This document shows, piece by piece, positions 50,854-59,418 of a DNA stretch of 59,418 bases. This DNA comes from Flexilinea sp. (GTDB lineage Bacteria; Chloroflexota; Anaerolineae; Anaerolineales; Anaerolineaceae), in NCBI GenBank assembly GCA_017432685.1, contig JAFRIR010000066.1, positions 1-59,418 of the forward strand, read 5' to 3'. The notes under the pieces were generated by a model that searched no databases, was not told where the DNA came from, and worked only from the letters and a program-made list of their open reading frames with translations. Both the position numbers and the translations under genes were made by a program. How positions within the stretch are numbered: position 1 is the first letter of the stretch; every line of letters starts with the position of its first letter.

Positions 50854-53277
50854 ATGGACATTCGGAATCTGATCGGTAAAAAGATGCTTTATTTTGATGG
50901 CGGTCTGGGATCGCTGCTGCAGGCTCAGGGTTTACAGCCCGGTGAGGAACCGGAACGCTGGAACATTTCACATCCGGATATCATCGAAAATGTCCATTTC
51001 TCCTACTATCAGGTCGGGTGCCACATTGTCACCACCGATTCACTGGGCTGTAATGAGCTGAACTTCCCGGATAACGGAACATACAGTGTGGAAAACATCG
51101 CTAAAGCGGCTGTTGAAAACGCGAATCGGGCTCGCTCCCGCGCTGACGAACTCGATGGAGGATCGGAACCGCGATTCATCGCCTTTTCCATCGGCTCTCT
51201 CGGACGCCTTCTCAAGCCGCTGGGGACCATGCCTTTTGACGAAGCATATAAAGTCTTTGCCCGAACCGTGAAAGCGGCCACATCCGCTGGAGCAGACATT
51301 CTCCATTTCGAAACCATCAATGATCTTTACGAAGTGAAAGCTGCTGTGCTTGCAGCCAAAGAGAACAGTGATCTGCCGGTCTTTGTCACCATGACCTATG
51401 ACGCAAGCGGGCGGCTGATGACCGGCGGTGATGTTCCGGGAGAAGTTGCCTTGCTGGAAGGGCTGGGCGTGGATGCCTACGGGCTTAACTGTGGTCTGGG
51501 ACCGGCACAAATGAAGCCGATCGCACTGCAAATGCTGGACTATTCCTCAAAACCGATGATCGTCAATCCGAATGCCGGTCTTCCCACTACCGTGAACGGC
51601 AAAACTGTTTACTCCGTTGGGCCGGATGAATTCGCAGAAGTGATGGAAGAAATCGTCAAAGCCGGTGTCTGGATCGCGGGAGGCTGCTGCGGCACCACTC
51701 CGGCACATATGTCCGCTATGATCGATCGCTGCCGAAACATCGAACACAAGCCATTGACGAAGAATAACCGTTCCCTGGTCTGCGGCACCTCAAAAACGGT
51801 TGAGATCGGGCCGGAACCGGTCATCATCGGGGAACGTATCAACCCCACAGGCAAAAAGAAATTCAAGGAAGCCCTGCGCAATCATGACATTGAATATATC
51901 GTCCGTGAAGGCATCAAACAGCAGGACAGCGGCGCCCACGTTCTGGACGTCAATGTCGGGCTGCCCGAGATCGATGAGACCCAAATGATGGCAGATGTCG
52001 TTTATGAACTGCAATCTGTCATCGGGCTGCCGCTGCAAATCGACACAACCAACCCCATAACCATGGAAAAGGCCCTGCGGCTTTATAACGGCAAGGCGCT
52101 GGTGAACTCTGTCAACGGTAAGCAGGAAGTGATGGCGCAGATCTTCCCGCTGGTTAAAAAATACGGCGGTGTCGTTTTGGCGCTGTGCCTTGATGAAGAG
52201 GGAATTCCCGACTCTGCGGAAGGACGATTGGCAATTGCCGACAAGATCTATAAAACCGCGGAAAGCTACGGGATCGATAAGAAAGACATCCTCATTGATG
52301 CATTGGCGATGACCATCAGCTCGGAACCGACCGCCGGGACAGCCGCTATCGCTACCCTGGACGGAATCCGCGATCGTTATAACGGTCACACTGTGCTTGG
52401 TGTTTCCAACATCTCTTTCGGACTGCCTCAGCGTGAGATCATCAATTCCGCTTTTTACACCATGGCGCTCTCCCATGGGCTGAGCGCTGCTATCATCAAT
52501 CCAAACTCCGAGCCAATGATGCGCGCTTATTATGCCTATCGCGCTCTGGCCGGTCTGGACCCCAATTGCCAGGAATTTATCGAAAAGGCGCCAACACTGG
52601 TGAGCGCTGCTGCCGCACCCATTCCGGCTACTGTTGCCGCTGTTCCGCAAGCTTCAGGCTCTGCCGATTCGCTGGGCGCCTGCATTGAACGCGGGCTCAA
52701 GGACGGTGCAGCCACTTTTGCCACGGAAATGCTCAAAGACCACAGTGCACTGGATATCATCAACGGGGAACTGATTCCCGGACTGAACAAGGTCGGCAAA
52801 GACTTTGAACAGGGGAAAGCCTTCCTGCCGCAGCTGCTGATGAGCGCGGAAGCTGCAAAAGCAGCATTCGAAGTGCTCAAGAACCATATGGCAGGGAGCG
52901 GAGAAATTCGCGAAAAGAAAGGTACGATCGTCCTGGCGACCGTAAAGGGCGATATTCATGACATCGGCAAGAATATTGTAAAGGTACTTCTGGAAAACTA
53001 CGACTATGATGTCATCGACCTCGGCAAGGATGTTCCACCTGAATTGATCACCGAAACGGTTGTTTCCACCCACGCGAAATACTGCGGGCTCTCCGCCCTC
53101 ATGACCACCACCGTTCCCGCAATGGAAGAGACCATCAAACAGCTGCGGGAGGCCGCCCCCTGGTGTAAGGTGATGGTGGGCGGCGCTGTCATGACACAGG
53201 CTTATGCCGACATGATCGGTGCAGATGCCTACTGCAAGGATGCCATGGCGGGCGTCAACTATGCGGAGAGTAATTAG
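50854..53277 (+). CDS. metH: Cobalamin-dependent methionine synthase without activation domain
   Basis: This 807-residue enzyme has three MetH modules. The homocysteine/zinc domain (about residues 1-300) has its ligands in LNCGLG and GGCCGTTP. The pterin domain (about 325-580) begins with GERINPTGKKKFKEAL. The cap plus cobalamin domain (about 605-807) carries DIHDIGKN with the cobalt ligand His702. The fourth, activation domain of E. coli MetH is absent and is supplied by the protein at 47854. It methylates homocysteine with 5-methyl-THF from MetF. AAGGTAAGGA precedes ATG 50854. The stop codon lies inside a heptamer tandem array. Confidence 0.95.
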   Translation: MDIRNLIGKKMLYFDGGLGSLLQAQGLQPGEEPERWNISHPDIIENVHFSYYQVGCHIVTTDSLGCNELNFPDNGTYSVENIAKAAVENANRARSRADELDGGSEPRFIAFSIGSLGRLLKPLGTMPFDEAYKVFARTVKAATSAGADILHFETINDLYEVKAAVLAAKENSDLPVFVTMTYDASGRLMTGGDVPGEVALLEGLGVDAYGLNCGLGPAQMKPIALQMLDYSSKPMIVNPNAGLPTTVNGKTVYSVGPDEFAEVMEEIVKAGVWIAGGCCGTTPAHMSAMIDRCRNIEHKPLTKNNRSLVCGTSKTVEIGPEPVIIGERINPTGKKKFKEALRNHDIEYIVREGIKQQDSGAHVLDVNVGLPEIDETQMMADVVYELQSVIGLPLQIDTTNPITMEKALRLYNGKALVNSVNGKQEVMAQIFPLVKKYGGVVLALCLDEEGIPDSAEGRLAIADKIYKTAESYGIDKKDILIDALAMTISSEPTAGTAAIATLDGIRDRYNGHTVLGVSNISFGLPQREIINSAFYTMALSHGLSAAIINPNSEPMMRAYYAYRALAGLDPNCQEFIEKAPTLVSAAAAPIPATVAAVPQASGSADSLGACIERGLKDGAATFATEMLKDHSALDIINGELIPGLNKVGKDFEQGKAFLPQLLMSAEAAKAAFEVLKNHMAGSGEIREKKGTIVLATVKGDIHDIGKNIVKVLLENYDYDVIDLGKDVPPELITETVVSTHAKYCGLSALMTTTVPAMEETIKQLREAAPWCKVMVGGAVMTQAYADMIGADAYCKDAMAGVNYAESN

Positions 53278-53293
53278 GTATTAGGTATTAGGT
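53273..53293. repeat. Heptamer tandem array (ATTAGGT, three perfect units)
   Basis: ATTAGGT is repeated three times without a gap. The metH stop codon TAG at 53275-53277 lies in the first unit. Different heptamers occur in the same position behind two other genes of the window. Confidence 0.8.
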
Positions 53294-53313
53294 TTCAGGA
53301 TGGAAGCTTATTC

Positions 53314-53853
53314 ATGAAAATTATTGTTTATTCAAAAGATTACAGCGGTGAACTCAGCAATTATCGTGAATATGAATTTCCTGATGGGAATCCAGAGGAA
53401 TGGCGGGGAATCACCGTTTTCGGAGAACTGCTGGGTGACGGCACACTTGATCCGGCTGCATTGAACCTGCTCGGCAAGACCCGGCACTTGACTGATGAGA
53501 CCGATGACAAAGCCCAACTGCTGCTCATCGGAGAGGGACTTGTGGAAACAGCCCGTGCTTACTTTGCGAATGGCGCCGACCGGGTGTTCGTCTATGATGA
53601 CCCGGCGATGAAGGATTTCAACATAGATAACCGGTGTTCCTGCCTGATGCACTTTATCGACAACTACAAACCCGCCGCGCTATATTTCAACCAAACGCCC
53701 ATTGGCGAGAAGCTCTCTTCCCGCATCATTGACCGGCTCAAAACCGTCATGCCCTTTTCCGGTGAAAGAACTGTCACTGAGAAATCATCCGCCGAATCCT
53801 CCTCGACGAACCTCACCCGCCGCGGAGAAATCGTCATCTGTGAGATTCCATAA
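53314..53853 (+). CDS. Lone EtfA N-terminal-like domain protein
   Basis: This 179-residue protein resembles only the N-terminal domain of electron-transfer flavoprotein alpha subunits: LDPAALNLLGKTRHLTDE, LLLIGEGLVETARAYFANGADRVFVYDDP (positions about 67-95), then YKPAALYFNQTPIGEKLSSRI. The FAD-binding C-terminal domain of EtfA (about 130 residues) is missing, and no EtfB gene is near. The C-terminus instead has a Ser-rich stretch and RRGEIVICEIP. It may be a remnant, or a small nucleotide-binding partner protein. It lies 36 bp after metH and ends 2 bp from the convergent metA gene. ATG 53314 has only a weak AGGATGGAAG site. Confidence 0.7.
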   Translation: MKIIVYSKDYSGELSNYREYEFPDGNPEEWRGITVFGELLGDGTLDPAALNLLGKTRHLTDETDDKAQLLLIGEGLVETARAYFANGADRVFVYDDPAMKDFNIDNRCSCLMHFIDNYKPAALYFNQTPIGEKLSSRIIDRLKTVMPFSGERTVTEKSSAESSSTNLTRRGEIVICEIP

Positions 53854-53855
53854 TT

Positions 53856-54779
53856 CTACAGCGGCTGGATAGACATTACATCGTACGGCGTTGTCTGATA
53901 CACGAAATAGTTCAACCAGTTTGAATAAAGCAGATTCGCGCAGGAGCGCCAGCTGCATACCGGAGTCCGTGTGTCATCATCATTGGGATAATAATTCTCC
54001 GGAACATGGATCGGCAGCCCGGCATTTTTATCTCTCAGATATTCCAGTTCCAGTGTATTTGGATCATATTCTGCATGCCCCGTCAGGAAGATCTGCCGTC
54101 CTCCGTCCGTTGAGATGGCATAGACTCCGGCGCGTTTGCTTTCCGCAAGTATTTTTAAGCCCGGAATTTCTGCAATTGCATCCCTTGAAAAAGTCGTATG
54201 CCTGGAATGAGGAATCATAAAGGTATCGTCAAAGCCACGAAACAGGATGGAGCGTTTGTATGTCAGGTGATGTCGGAATACACCAAAGAGTTTTTCCGGC
54301 AGCTGGATCTTGGGAATTCCATAATGATAATATAAAGCAGCCTGAGCGCCCCAACAAACATGAAGCGTGGAATGGACATGACTTTTGCTCCATTCCATGA
54401 TCTCGCAAATCTCCTCCCAATAATCCACTGCCTCGAACGGCATCTGCTCCACCGGGGCGCCGGTGATCACCATGCCGTCAAAGTATTCATCCTTCACCGC
54501 ATCAAACCCACGATAAAAAGATAGCATATGTTCTCTGGTTGTGTTCGCAGGAATGTGACTTTTGACACTCATCAGGTCCAGCTCGATCTGCAGCGGAGTG
54601 TTGCCCAGCACGCGGGCAAACTGTGTCTCGGTGATGATCTTCGTCGGCATCAGGTTCAGGAACAGGATCCGCAGTGGCCGAATGTCCTGATGGACAGCCC
54701 GGTCAATCGGCATGACGAAGATGTTCTCTTCAAGCAGCGTCTTTGCGGCAGGTAAATCAACGGGAATTTTTACAGGCAT
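53856..54779 (-). CDS. metA: Homoserine O-acyltransferase (MetA type, probably acetyl-CoA using)
   Basis: This 307-residue enzyme matches MetA: PLRILFLNLMPTKIITETQF near residue 35, TGAPVEQMPFEAVDYW, and HVCWGAQAAL with the catalytic Cys142. Residue 111 is glutamate; work on the family links Glu111 to acetyl-CoA and Gly111 to succinyl-CoA, so it probably makes O-acetylhomoserine. It commits homoserine to methionine synthesis and completes the cluster of metF, the activation gene and metH on the other strand. It converges with the EtfA-like gene and is followed upstream, on the same strand, by the GH13 gene only 2 bp away. Confidence 0.94.
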   Translation of the reverse strand: MPVKIPVDLPAAKTLLEENIFVMPIDRAVHQDIRPLRILFLNLMPTKIITETQFARVLGNTPLQIELDLMSVKSHIPANTTREHMLSFYRGFDAVKDEYFDGMVITGAPVEQMPFEAVDYWEEICEIMEWSKSHVHSTLHVCWGAQAALYYHYGIPKIQLPEKLFGVFRHHLTYKRSILFRGFDDTFMIPHSRHTTFSRDAIAEIPGLKILAESKRAGVYAISTDGGRQIFLTGHAEYDPNTLELEYLRDKNAGLPIHVPENYYPNDDDTRTPVCSWRSCANLLYSNWLNYFVYQTTPYDVMSIQPL

Positions 54780-54781
54780 GT

Positions 54782-56869
54782 TTATTTATCCCTGGTCAGG
54801 ATCACTGCGCAATGTGAAGGCATCAACAGTTGAATGTAGCCGTTTTTCACCTTGCCCGCAAAGAATTTCTCATCCGACCAGCCATGGTTATCGGTACGGA
54901 AAGCGATCGAATAGGTTTCTCCTTCCATAGCTCCGACATCCCGCAGATACAGCCTAAGGAGCACATTGTCATTGCCGTTGTTGCAGACAGTAACAATCCG
55001 GTCATCCTCATTAAAGCGGGCATAAGCGATCCATCCGTTGCCGGCATCAAGCGCCTTCAGGGAACCGGTACGAAGCACGGGCAGGGTTCTGCGCAAAGCA
55101 GCCAGGTTCCGATGCATGTCAATCAGACTTTGATCCTCCCGTCCCCAGGGATAGCAGCGGCGGTTGTCCGGATCTGTCCAACCCACAAGTCCAGCCTCAT
55201 CACCATAGTAGATGGTCGGTGCGCCCGGCCAGGTCATCTGGATCACCACAGCTTCACGGAAGACCCGTTTGTCAATGCCTTTAGCCGCCGCATCACCACC
55301 CATTGTCGCCAACCTGCCGGCTGTGCGGTTCGTACGAGTCAGGAAACGCGCATGATCATGGTTCGAAAGCTCATTCATCGCACACTGCAGCGAACAAAGA
55401 TCCATGTTGCACATTGCATCCCTTATCCCACGGAAGAAGCGCTGCCCATCCTGATAGAGTCCGTCATGGAAATAGTCGCTGTGTTTTTCCATGCCAGTCA
55501 GGAAGTAGCCGACCGGGTCCATGAAAGCGTCATAATTCATTACACTGTCCCATTGGTCGCCGTTCAGCCAGTCAGCCGGATTGCCATAATGCTCTGCGAT
55601 GATGATGACATCCGGGTTGACAGCTTTCACCCGCTTGCGGAATTCAGACCAGAACCAGTGGTTGAACTCCACACTGTGACCCAGGTCCGCCGCCACGTCC
55701 AGCCGCCAGCCATCGATGCAATAAGGTTCCGAAGCCCATTTGCAGGCAATGCTGAAAACTTCCTCACACAGCTCTGGTGACCCTTCATAATTGAGTTTCG
55801 GAAGCGTCGGGTGTCCCCACCAGGAATCATAGTTACTGCCTTTAGCATCAAAGCGGAAGTAATTACGGTAAGGACTTTTTGCAGACTGCCACGCGCCCGG
55901 AATCTCTGCGCCGGAGCGGGCATAGATGTTTTTCCCGTCCATCCAGCGGTTGAACGAACCGCAGTGGTTAAACACTCCATCCAGGATCAGGCGCATCCCC
56001 CGCTTGTGAATCTCCCCGCAAAGCCAGGCAAAGTAATCATTGCTTTCCTCCAGGTTCACTTTTGACGTGACCCGTTTGATATATCGGTCCATCTCCCAGG
56101 GATCATCGTTAAACATGTCATTTTCAAGATCCTCCTGAATGACAGCGAAATGAGGATCGACATGATCGTAGTCCTGAGTGTCATATTTGTGATTGGAAGG
56201 TGAAAGGAAAATGGGATTGAAATAAATCACTTCCACGCCCAGCGATTTCAGGTAATCCAGTTTTTCTGCCACACCCTGGAAGTCTCCACCGTAAAAGCAG
56301 CGGTAATCGTCATTATCCGGTATCGCATACCAGTCTTTCCGCTTCCGAATCGGTACACCTTCATAACAGTACTCACCGTTCACCGGGTCATTGGCAGGGT
56401 TTCCATTACGGAAACGGTCCACAAAGATCTGATACTGCAAGGCACCTTTTGCCCACTGCGGTGTATGAAACCCGGGGGAAATGCGGAAGGCGCGGACAAA
56501 ATCAAGCTTTCTGTTATCGTCCATCAGCTCCGAGGTAAAACGCTTGCAGATGTAGCTCCTCCCGACGTTTTCGACCAGAAAACAGTAAGAAACCTGATGG
56601 TCCGGGCAAATAAATTCAGCTTCGTACCAGGAAAAGTATTCATTTTCTTTTACAATGCTCATTGGGACCGTATCGGAGCGATCATTGAAGACCAGCCAGA
56701 CATGGCAATCCGAAGATTTCAGGGTGCGAATGCGGACACTGACTTTGTCTCCCGCATCCGGTTCGGCAGGAGAGCGATAGGACTCAGTTTCATCACTGAA
56801 AAGAGCGGTAAGAAAATCACATTCCTGTTGGTTAAGTTCAGTCCGGGCCTCGGTTTCAAACAATAACAT
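54782..56869 (-). CDS. GH13 alpha-glucosidase/neopullulanase-type enzyme
   Basis: This 695-residue enzyme has an N-terminal beta domain of the CBM34 kind (about residues 1-130) and the GH13 barrel: YFNPIFLSPSNHKYDTQDY, region I DGVFNHCG, region II DGWRLDVAADLG with the nucleophile Asp, region III IIAEHYG with the Glu, and region IV LSNHDHAR. The layout is that of cyclomaltodextrinase, neopullulanase and maltogenic amylase, which cut short alpha-glucans. No signal peptide is present, so it probably acts on internal glycogen or imported maltodextrin. It lies between metA (2 bp downstream) and glgB (35 bp upstream) on the same strand and probably shares the glgB transcript. Confidence 0.92.
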   Translation of the reverse strand: MLLFETEARTELNQQECDFLTALFSDETESYRSPAEPDAGDKVSVRIRTLKSSDCHVWLVFNDRSDTVPMSIVKENEYFSWYEAEFICPDHQVSYCFLVENVGRSYICKRFTSELMDDNRKLDFVRAFRISPGFHTPQWAKGALQYQIFVDRFRNGNPANDPVNGEYCYEGVPIRKRKDWYAIPDNDDYRCFYGGDFQGVAEKLDYLKSLGVEVIYFNPIFLSPSNHKYDTQDYDHVDPHFAVIQEDLENDMFNDDPWEMDRYIKRVTSKVNLEESNDYFAWLCGEIHKRGMRLILDGVFNHCGSFNRWMDGKNIYARSGAEIPGAWQSAKSPYRNYFRFDAKGSNYDSWWGHPTLPKLNYEGSPELCEEVFSIACKWASEPYCIDGWRLDVAADLGHSVEFNHWFWSEFRKRVKAVNPDVIIIAEHYGNPADWLNGDQWDSVMNYDAFMDPVGYFLTGMEKHSDYFHDGLYQDGQRFFRGIRDAMCNMDLCSLQCAMNELSNHDHARFLTRTNRTAGRLATMGGDAAAKGIDKRVFREAVVIQMTWPGAPTIYYGDEAGLVGWTDPDNRRCYPWGREDQSLIDMHRNLAALRRTLPVLRTGSLKALDAGNGWIAYARFNEDDRIVTVCNNGNDNVLLRLYLRDVGAMEGETYSIAFRTDNHGWSDEKFFAGKVKNGYIQLLMPSHCAVILTRDK

Positions 56870-56904
56870 TTTTTACTCCTGTGTGAGTTTTATTTCAAGT
56901 CAAT

Positions 56905-58830
56905 TCAGGATGGCAGTTCAATGATCATCGCCTCGAATGGCCGCAGATCATAACACAAGTGCCACCGGTAACCGTCACATTCACCTTCAAATACCGGCAG
57001 TTCGGGGACTCCGCCGATTTCGCCGGGACTGCCTCCACCCGGAAGACTGTCATAGCTGTCAAACACCCGGCGGTAGGTGCCGCCAAAGGGAATGCCGCAG
57101 GTATAACCGTCATAACGGTTCGGGGAGAAGTTCAGTACTACCAAAACAGCCCCATCATAGGACCAAGGATTCCGGCGAATGAAGCAGAGAATATCCCGGT
57201 CCGCGTCATTGCGGTTTACCCATTCAAAGGTGCGGGTATCTCTGGAATCGCTATAAAGTGAGGGGTATTTTTTGTAGACTTCCAGCAGATTGCGCATACA
57301 CTGCATGATGTCACGGTGTCCGAAGTCATCTGCCAGATGCCAGTCAATGCTTTCCTGTACGTTCCACTCCCGTTCCTGCGCAAAATCCTGCCCCATAAAG
57401 AGCAACTTTTTTCCCGGATGGGTGAACTGATAGGTATAAAGCGCCTTCAGTCCGCCGAACCTGTCCATGATGCTGCCGGGAGCTTTTTCCACCATGGAAT
57501 GTTTACCGTAAACGACCTCGTCATGGGAAAGGACCAGCACGTAGCTTTCTGAAAATGCGTAATCCACAGTGTGAGTAAGCTCCCCATGGTGCCAGCGGCG
57601 GTAGACCGGGTCTTTCTTCAAGTATTTGAGCGTGTCATTCATCCAGCCCATGTTCCATTTGAGGGTGAAACCGAGGCCGTTTTCTTTCACATCCGCGGTG
57701 ATTCCCCATTCTGCTGAAGAATCTTCCGCGATCAGATAGCCGGTGGTCTTACCGCCAACCTCATAGTTCAGCTGACGCAGGAAGTCCATGCTTTCGAGAT
57801 TCATTCGTCCGCCGAACATGTTGGGACGCCATTCTTTACGATCGTAGTCATTGTAAAGCATTGAGGCGACCGCGTCTACACGCAGCGCATCGACATGAAA
57901 TTCGTTGATCCAATAGAATGCGTTAGAGATCAGGAAGGAACGAACCTCAGGTTTGCCATGATCGAAAGACATCGTACCCCAAACCGGAAATTCCGAACGG
58001 AGCGGGTCGCTGTTTTCATACAGGCGGGTACCGTCAAAATATCTCATTGCCCATTCATCTTTGCAGAAATGAGAGGGGACCCAATCGAGGATGACACCAA
58101 TCCCGGCCTGATGCAGTTTGTCGACGAAATAGCGGAAATCATCCGGTGTTCCATAACGGGATGTCGGAGCATAATAGCCGGTCACCTGATATCCCCAGGA
58201 AAGGTCAAAGGGATATTCACAGATGCCCATCAGTTCTACATGGGTATAGCCCATATAATTCACATATTCTGCCAGATCATCTGCCAGCTGTCTGTAATTC
58301 AGAAAGCCGTCTTGATCGTTACCATCGCGGAAGCCTTTTTTCCAGGAACCCAGATGGACTTCATAGATCGCCATCGGGCGTTCATTCACTTTGGTGTTAT
58401 CGCGCTGTGATTGATAGGCGTCATCGTGCCAGGTGTAGGTATCCAAAGGGCAGACAATGGAGGCATTGGCAGGCCGCAGCTCTGTACGGAAGGCCATTGG
58501 GTCAGACTTCCAGCGGCGCACGCCGTCCGCACCGGTCACGATATACCGATAGGCATCGCCGTCCCCAACGCCCGGAAGAAACAATTCCCAAATCCCACCG
58601 TCAAACTCACAGCGGTGCATCCACTGTTCGTTTTCCCAGCCGGTACGGGCACAGATCAGCGCGACAGCCTGGGCGTTTGGCGCCCAAACCATGAACTTTG
58701 TGCCTTGTATGTCGCTTTCTGTGTCCGGGTGGGCACCGAGTTTGTTGTAGATCCCGTAGTTGGTTCCCTGGTGGAAGAGGAAACTGTCGAAATCCGAAAG
58801 CATAACCTGCCGTGAATCGTTGTTCTCCAT
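56905..58830 (-). CDS. glgB: 1,4-alpha-glucan branching enzyme
   Basis: This 641-residue GlgB has an N-terminal CBM48 domain (GAHPDTESDIQGTKFMVWAP), the barrel motifs YTHVELMGICEYPFD, DWVPSHF, DALRVDAVASMLYNDY with the nucleophile Asp, LIAEDSSAEWG with the acid/base Glu, and LSHDEVVYGK, and a C-terminal beta domain. It forms alpha-1,6 branches in glycogen. The start at ATG 58830 is supported by AAAGGAG 8 bases upstream; the frame is open to 58851. With the GH13 gene it forms a small glycogen unit; no synthase or GlgC is in view. Confidence 0.95.
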   Translation of the reverse strand: MENNDSRQVMLSDFDSFLFHQGTNYGIYNKLGAHPDTESDIQGTKFMVWAPNAQAVALICARTGWENEQWMHRCEFDGGIWELFLPGVGDGDAYRYIVTGADGVRRWKSDPMAFRTELRPANASIVCPLDTYTWHDDAYQSQRDNTKVNERPMAIYEVHLGSWKKGFRDGNDQDGFLNYRQLADDLAEYVNYMGYTHVELMGICEYPFDLSWGYQVTGYYAPTSRYGTPDDFRYFVDKLHQAGIGVILDWVPSHFCKDEWAMRYFDGTRLYENSDPLRSEFPVWGTMSFDHGKPEVRSFLISNAFYWINEFHVDALRVDAVASMLYNDYDRKEWRPNMFGGRMNLESMDFLRQLNYEVGGKTTGYLIAEDSSAEWGITADVKENGLGFTLKWNMGWMNDTLKYLKKDPVYRRWHHGELTHTVDYAFSESYVLVLSHDEVVYGKHSMVEKAPGSIMDRFGGLKALYTYQFTHPGKKLLFMGQDFAQEREWNVQESIDWHLADDFGHRDIMQCMRNLLEVYKKYPSLYSDSRDTRTFEWVNRNDADRDILCFIRRNPWSYDGAVLVVLNFSPNRYDGYTCGIPFGGTYRRVFDSYDSLPGGGSPGEIGGVPELPVFEGECDGYRWHLCYDLRPFEAMIIELPS

Positions 58831-58864
58831 TGAAAGTACTCCTTTGACCATTCGAAGAGAATTT

Positions 58865-58892
58865 ATTATAGCAAAATAATTATATTTGATAA
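58865..58892 (-). promoter_or_regulatory. Probable glgB promoter
   Basis: On the minus strand TTATCA (58892-58887), a 16-bp spacer and a perfect TATAAT (58870-58865) lie about 35 bp before the glgB start codon. Confidence 0.45.
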
Positions 58893-58990
58893 CTGGATTT
58901 TCTGTAAAAAGTCAGGAAGTTGTCTTACAAATTATTCAACACAAGAGGTAAAATCGGCTGCGCCGGAGAAATCCGACCTGTGGTCGGACG

Positions 58991-59019
58991 AAAAAAGCAG
59001 CCGTAACGGCTGCTTTTTT
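58991..59019 (-). terminator. Terminator of the tmRNA gene
   Basis: GCAGCCGT and ACGGCTGC (58997-59014) form an 8-bp stem around a two-base loop, with six A and six T on the two sides. It follows the tmRNA 3' end in the leftward direction. Confidence 0.9.
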
Positions 59020-59022
59020 CAG

Positions 59023-59418
59023 TGGAGATGGCGGGAGTCGAACCCGCGTCCGAAAGATTCGACCCTCGGATATACTACGAGCGTAGTTTATTTATTGGTT
59101 TAACCTCTTAGCGGAGAAACAAACAAAACCGGTTGAGGCGATCCACTCAGACCCGAAAGTCCTCTTTTGCGCCGCGTCGTGACTCCGCGGGCAGCATGCT
59201 GACTTTGTGACGCCCACTCCGCGATCGGTCAGCAGTACGATGCGGGTGAACGTGACCTGAAAAGGCCAGTTGCGGCTCAGCCGCTTCGCTTATGCAGCGA
59301 GGGGCATTGCAGCGTAGGAAGTGCGATTGTTGGCACTTGATTTTTTGTACTGATTTTACGAGGTCGGCACCTCTCGACTCGCAATCCGGGACCAGCCTCC
59401 CCCGTCGAGACCGGAACA
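59023..59418 (-). ncRNA. ssrA: tmRNA (5' tip outside the window)
   Basis: Read leftward, the sequence has the tmRNA 5' region (CCGGTCTCGACGGGGGAGGC), the resume context CTCGTAAAATCAGTAC, a tag frame, pseudoknot-like GC-rich arms, and the 3' tRNA-like end GGACGCGGGTTCGACTCCCG followed by CCATCTCCA. The tag starting at GCC reads ANNRTSYAAMPLAA and ends at TAA. The CCA end is not encoded. About the first 7 bases, which should pair as GGAGATG with CATCTCC, lie past the window edge. It rescues stalled ribosomes together with SmpB. Confidence 0.95.

Noticed and set aside
53273-53293. ATTAGGT array as a start of a CRISPR or a telomere-like repeat
   Set aside because: Only three units of 7 bp without spacers; nothing else supports either reading.

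Overview
The window reads as one continuous stretch of bacterial chromosome with balanced base composition by eye, clear AGGAGG-type ribosome binding sites and dense gene strings. The organism is most likely an anaerobic, saccharolytic, fermentative bacterium. The evidence is a flavodiiron-flavin reductase-rubredoxin fusion, a B12-dependent methionine synthase whose reactivation domain is a separate protein, cytoplasmic glycosidases fed by a cation symporter, and glycogen-type enzymes. A Clostridia-like Bacillota or an Anaerolineae-like Chloroflexota would both fit. The two ABC binding proteins have ordinary signal peptides rather than lipoboxes, so I do not commit to a phylum. No phage, insertion sequence, CRISPR array or rRNA is visible.

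Layout. 1-171 is the 3' end of a membrane protein. 285-13753 is a glycoside-utilisation locus: an AraC regulator divergent from a GPH symporter, an SGNH hydrolase, GH2, GH78, a GH43-like protein, GH1 and a circularly permuted GH3. 13936-15895 holds two SDR-type oxidoreductases behind three 11-bp direct repeats. 15896-16680 is an AT-rich, gene-free strip containing the 3' part of an initiator-type tRNA-Met and a terminator, which looks like an integration scar. 16773-20773 is an iron-family ABC importer. 20864-22151 is a CPBP protease with a TetR regulator.

22349-31999, read leftward, is the most interesting part. Three tandem HAD phosphatases and a phosphoglycerate mutase (iPGM) overlap one another in one operon. 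An iron/sugar-phosphate-family ABC importer, a small membrane protein and a fourth HAD protein follow. The two units each start at a near-identical LacI-type palindrome (CGAAAACGTTTTCG). The mutase is circularly permuted: its C-terminal half precedes its N-terminal half, yet nearly every catalytic and metal-binding residue is present. I infer a phosphoester uptake and dephosphorylation regulon.

32135-46873 holds a CLC-family channel, two paralogous heterodimeric ABC exporters, a guanine deaminase, the flavodiiron fusion, a diguanylate cyclase and an FAD dehydrogenase. 46976-54779 is a methionine cluster: metF, the methionine synthase activation protein, metH and metA, with a large GT-C-like membrane protein and a lone EtfA N-terminal domain among them. 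54782-58830 holds a GH13 glucosidase and branching enzyme GlgB. The window ends inside the tmRNA gene (ssrA, minus strand).

Several non-coding patterns recur: 7-bp tandem arrays beginning at stop codons, near-identical terminators at both edges of the glycoside locus, and two similar structured hairpins between genes.
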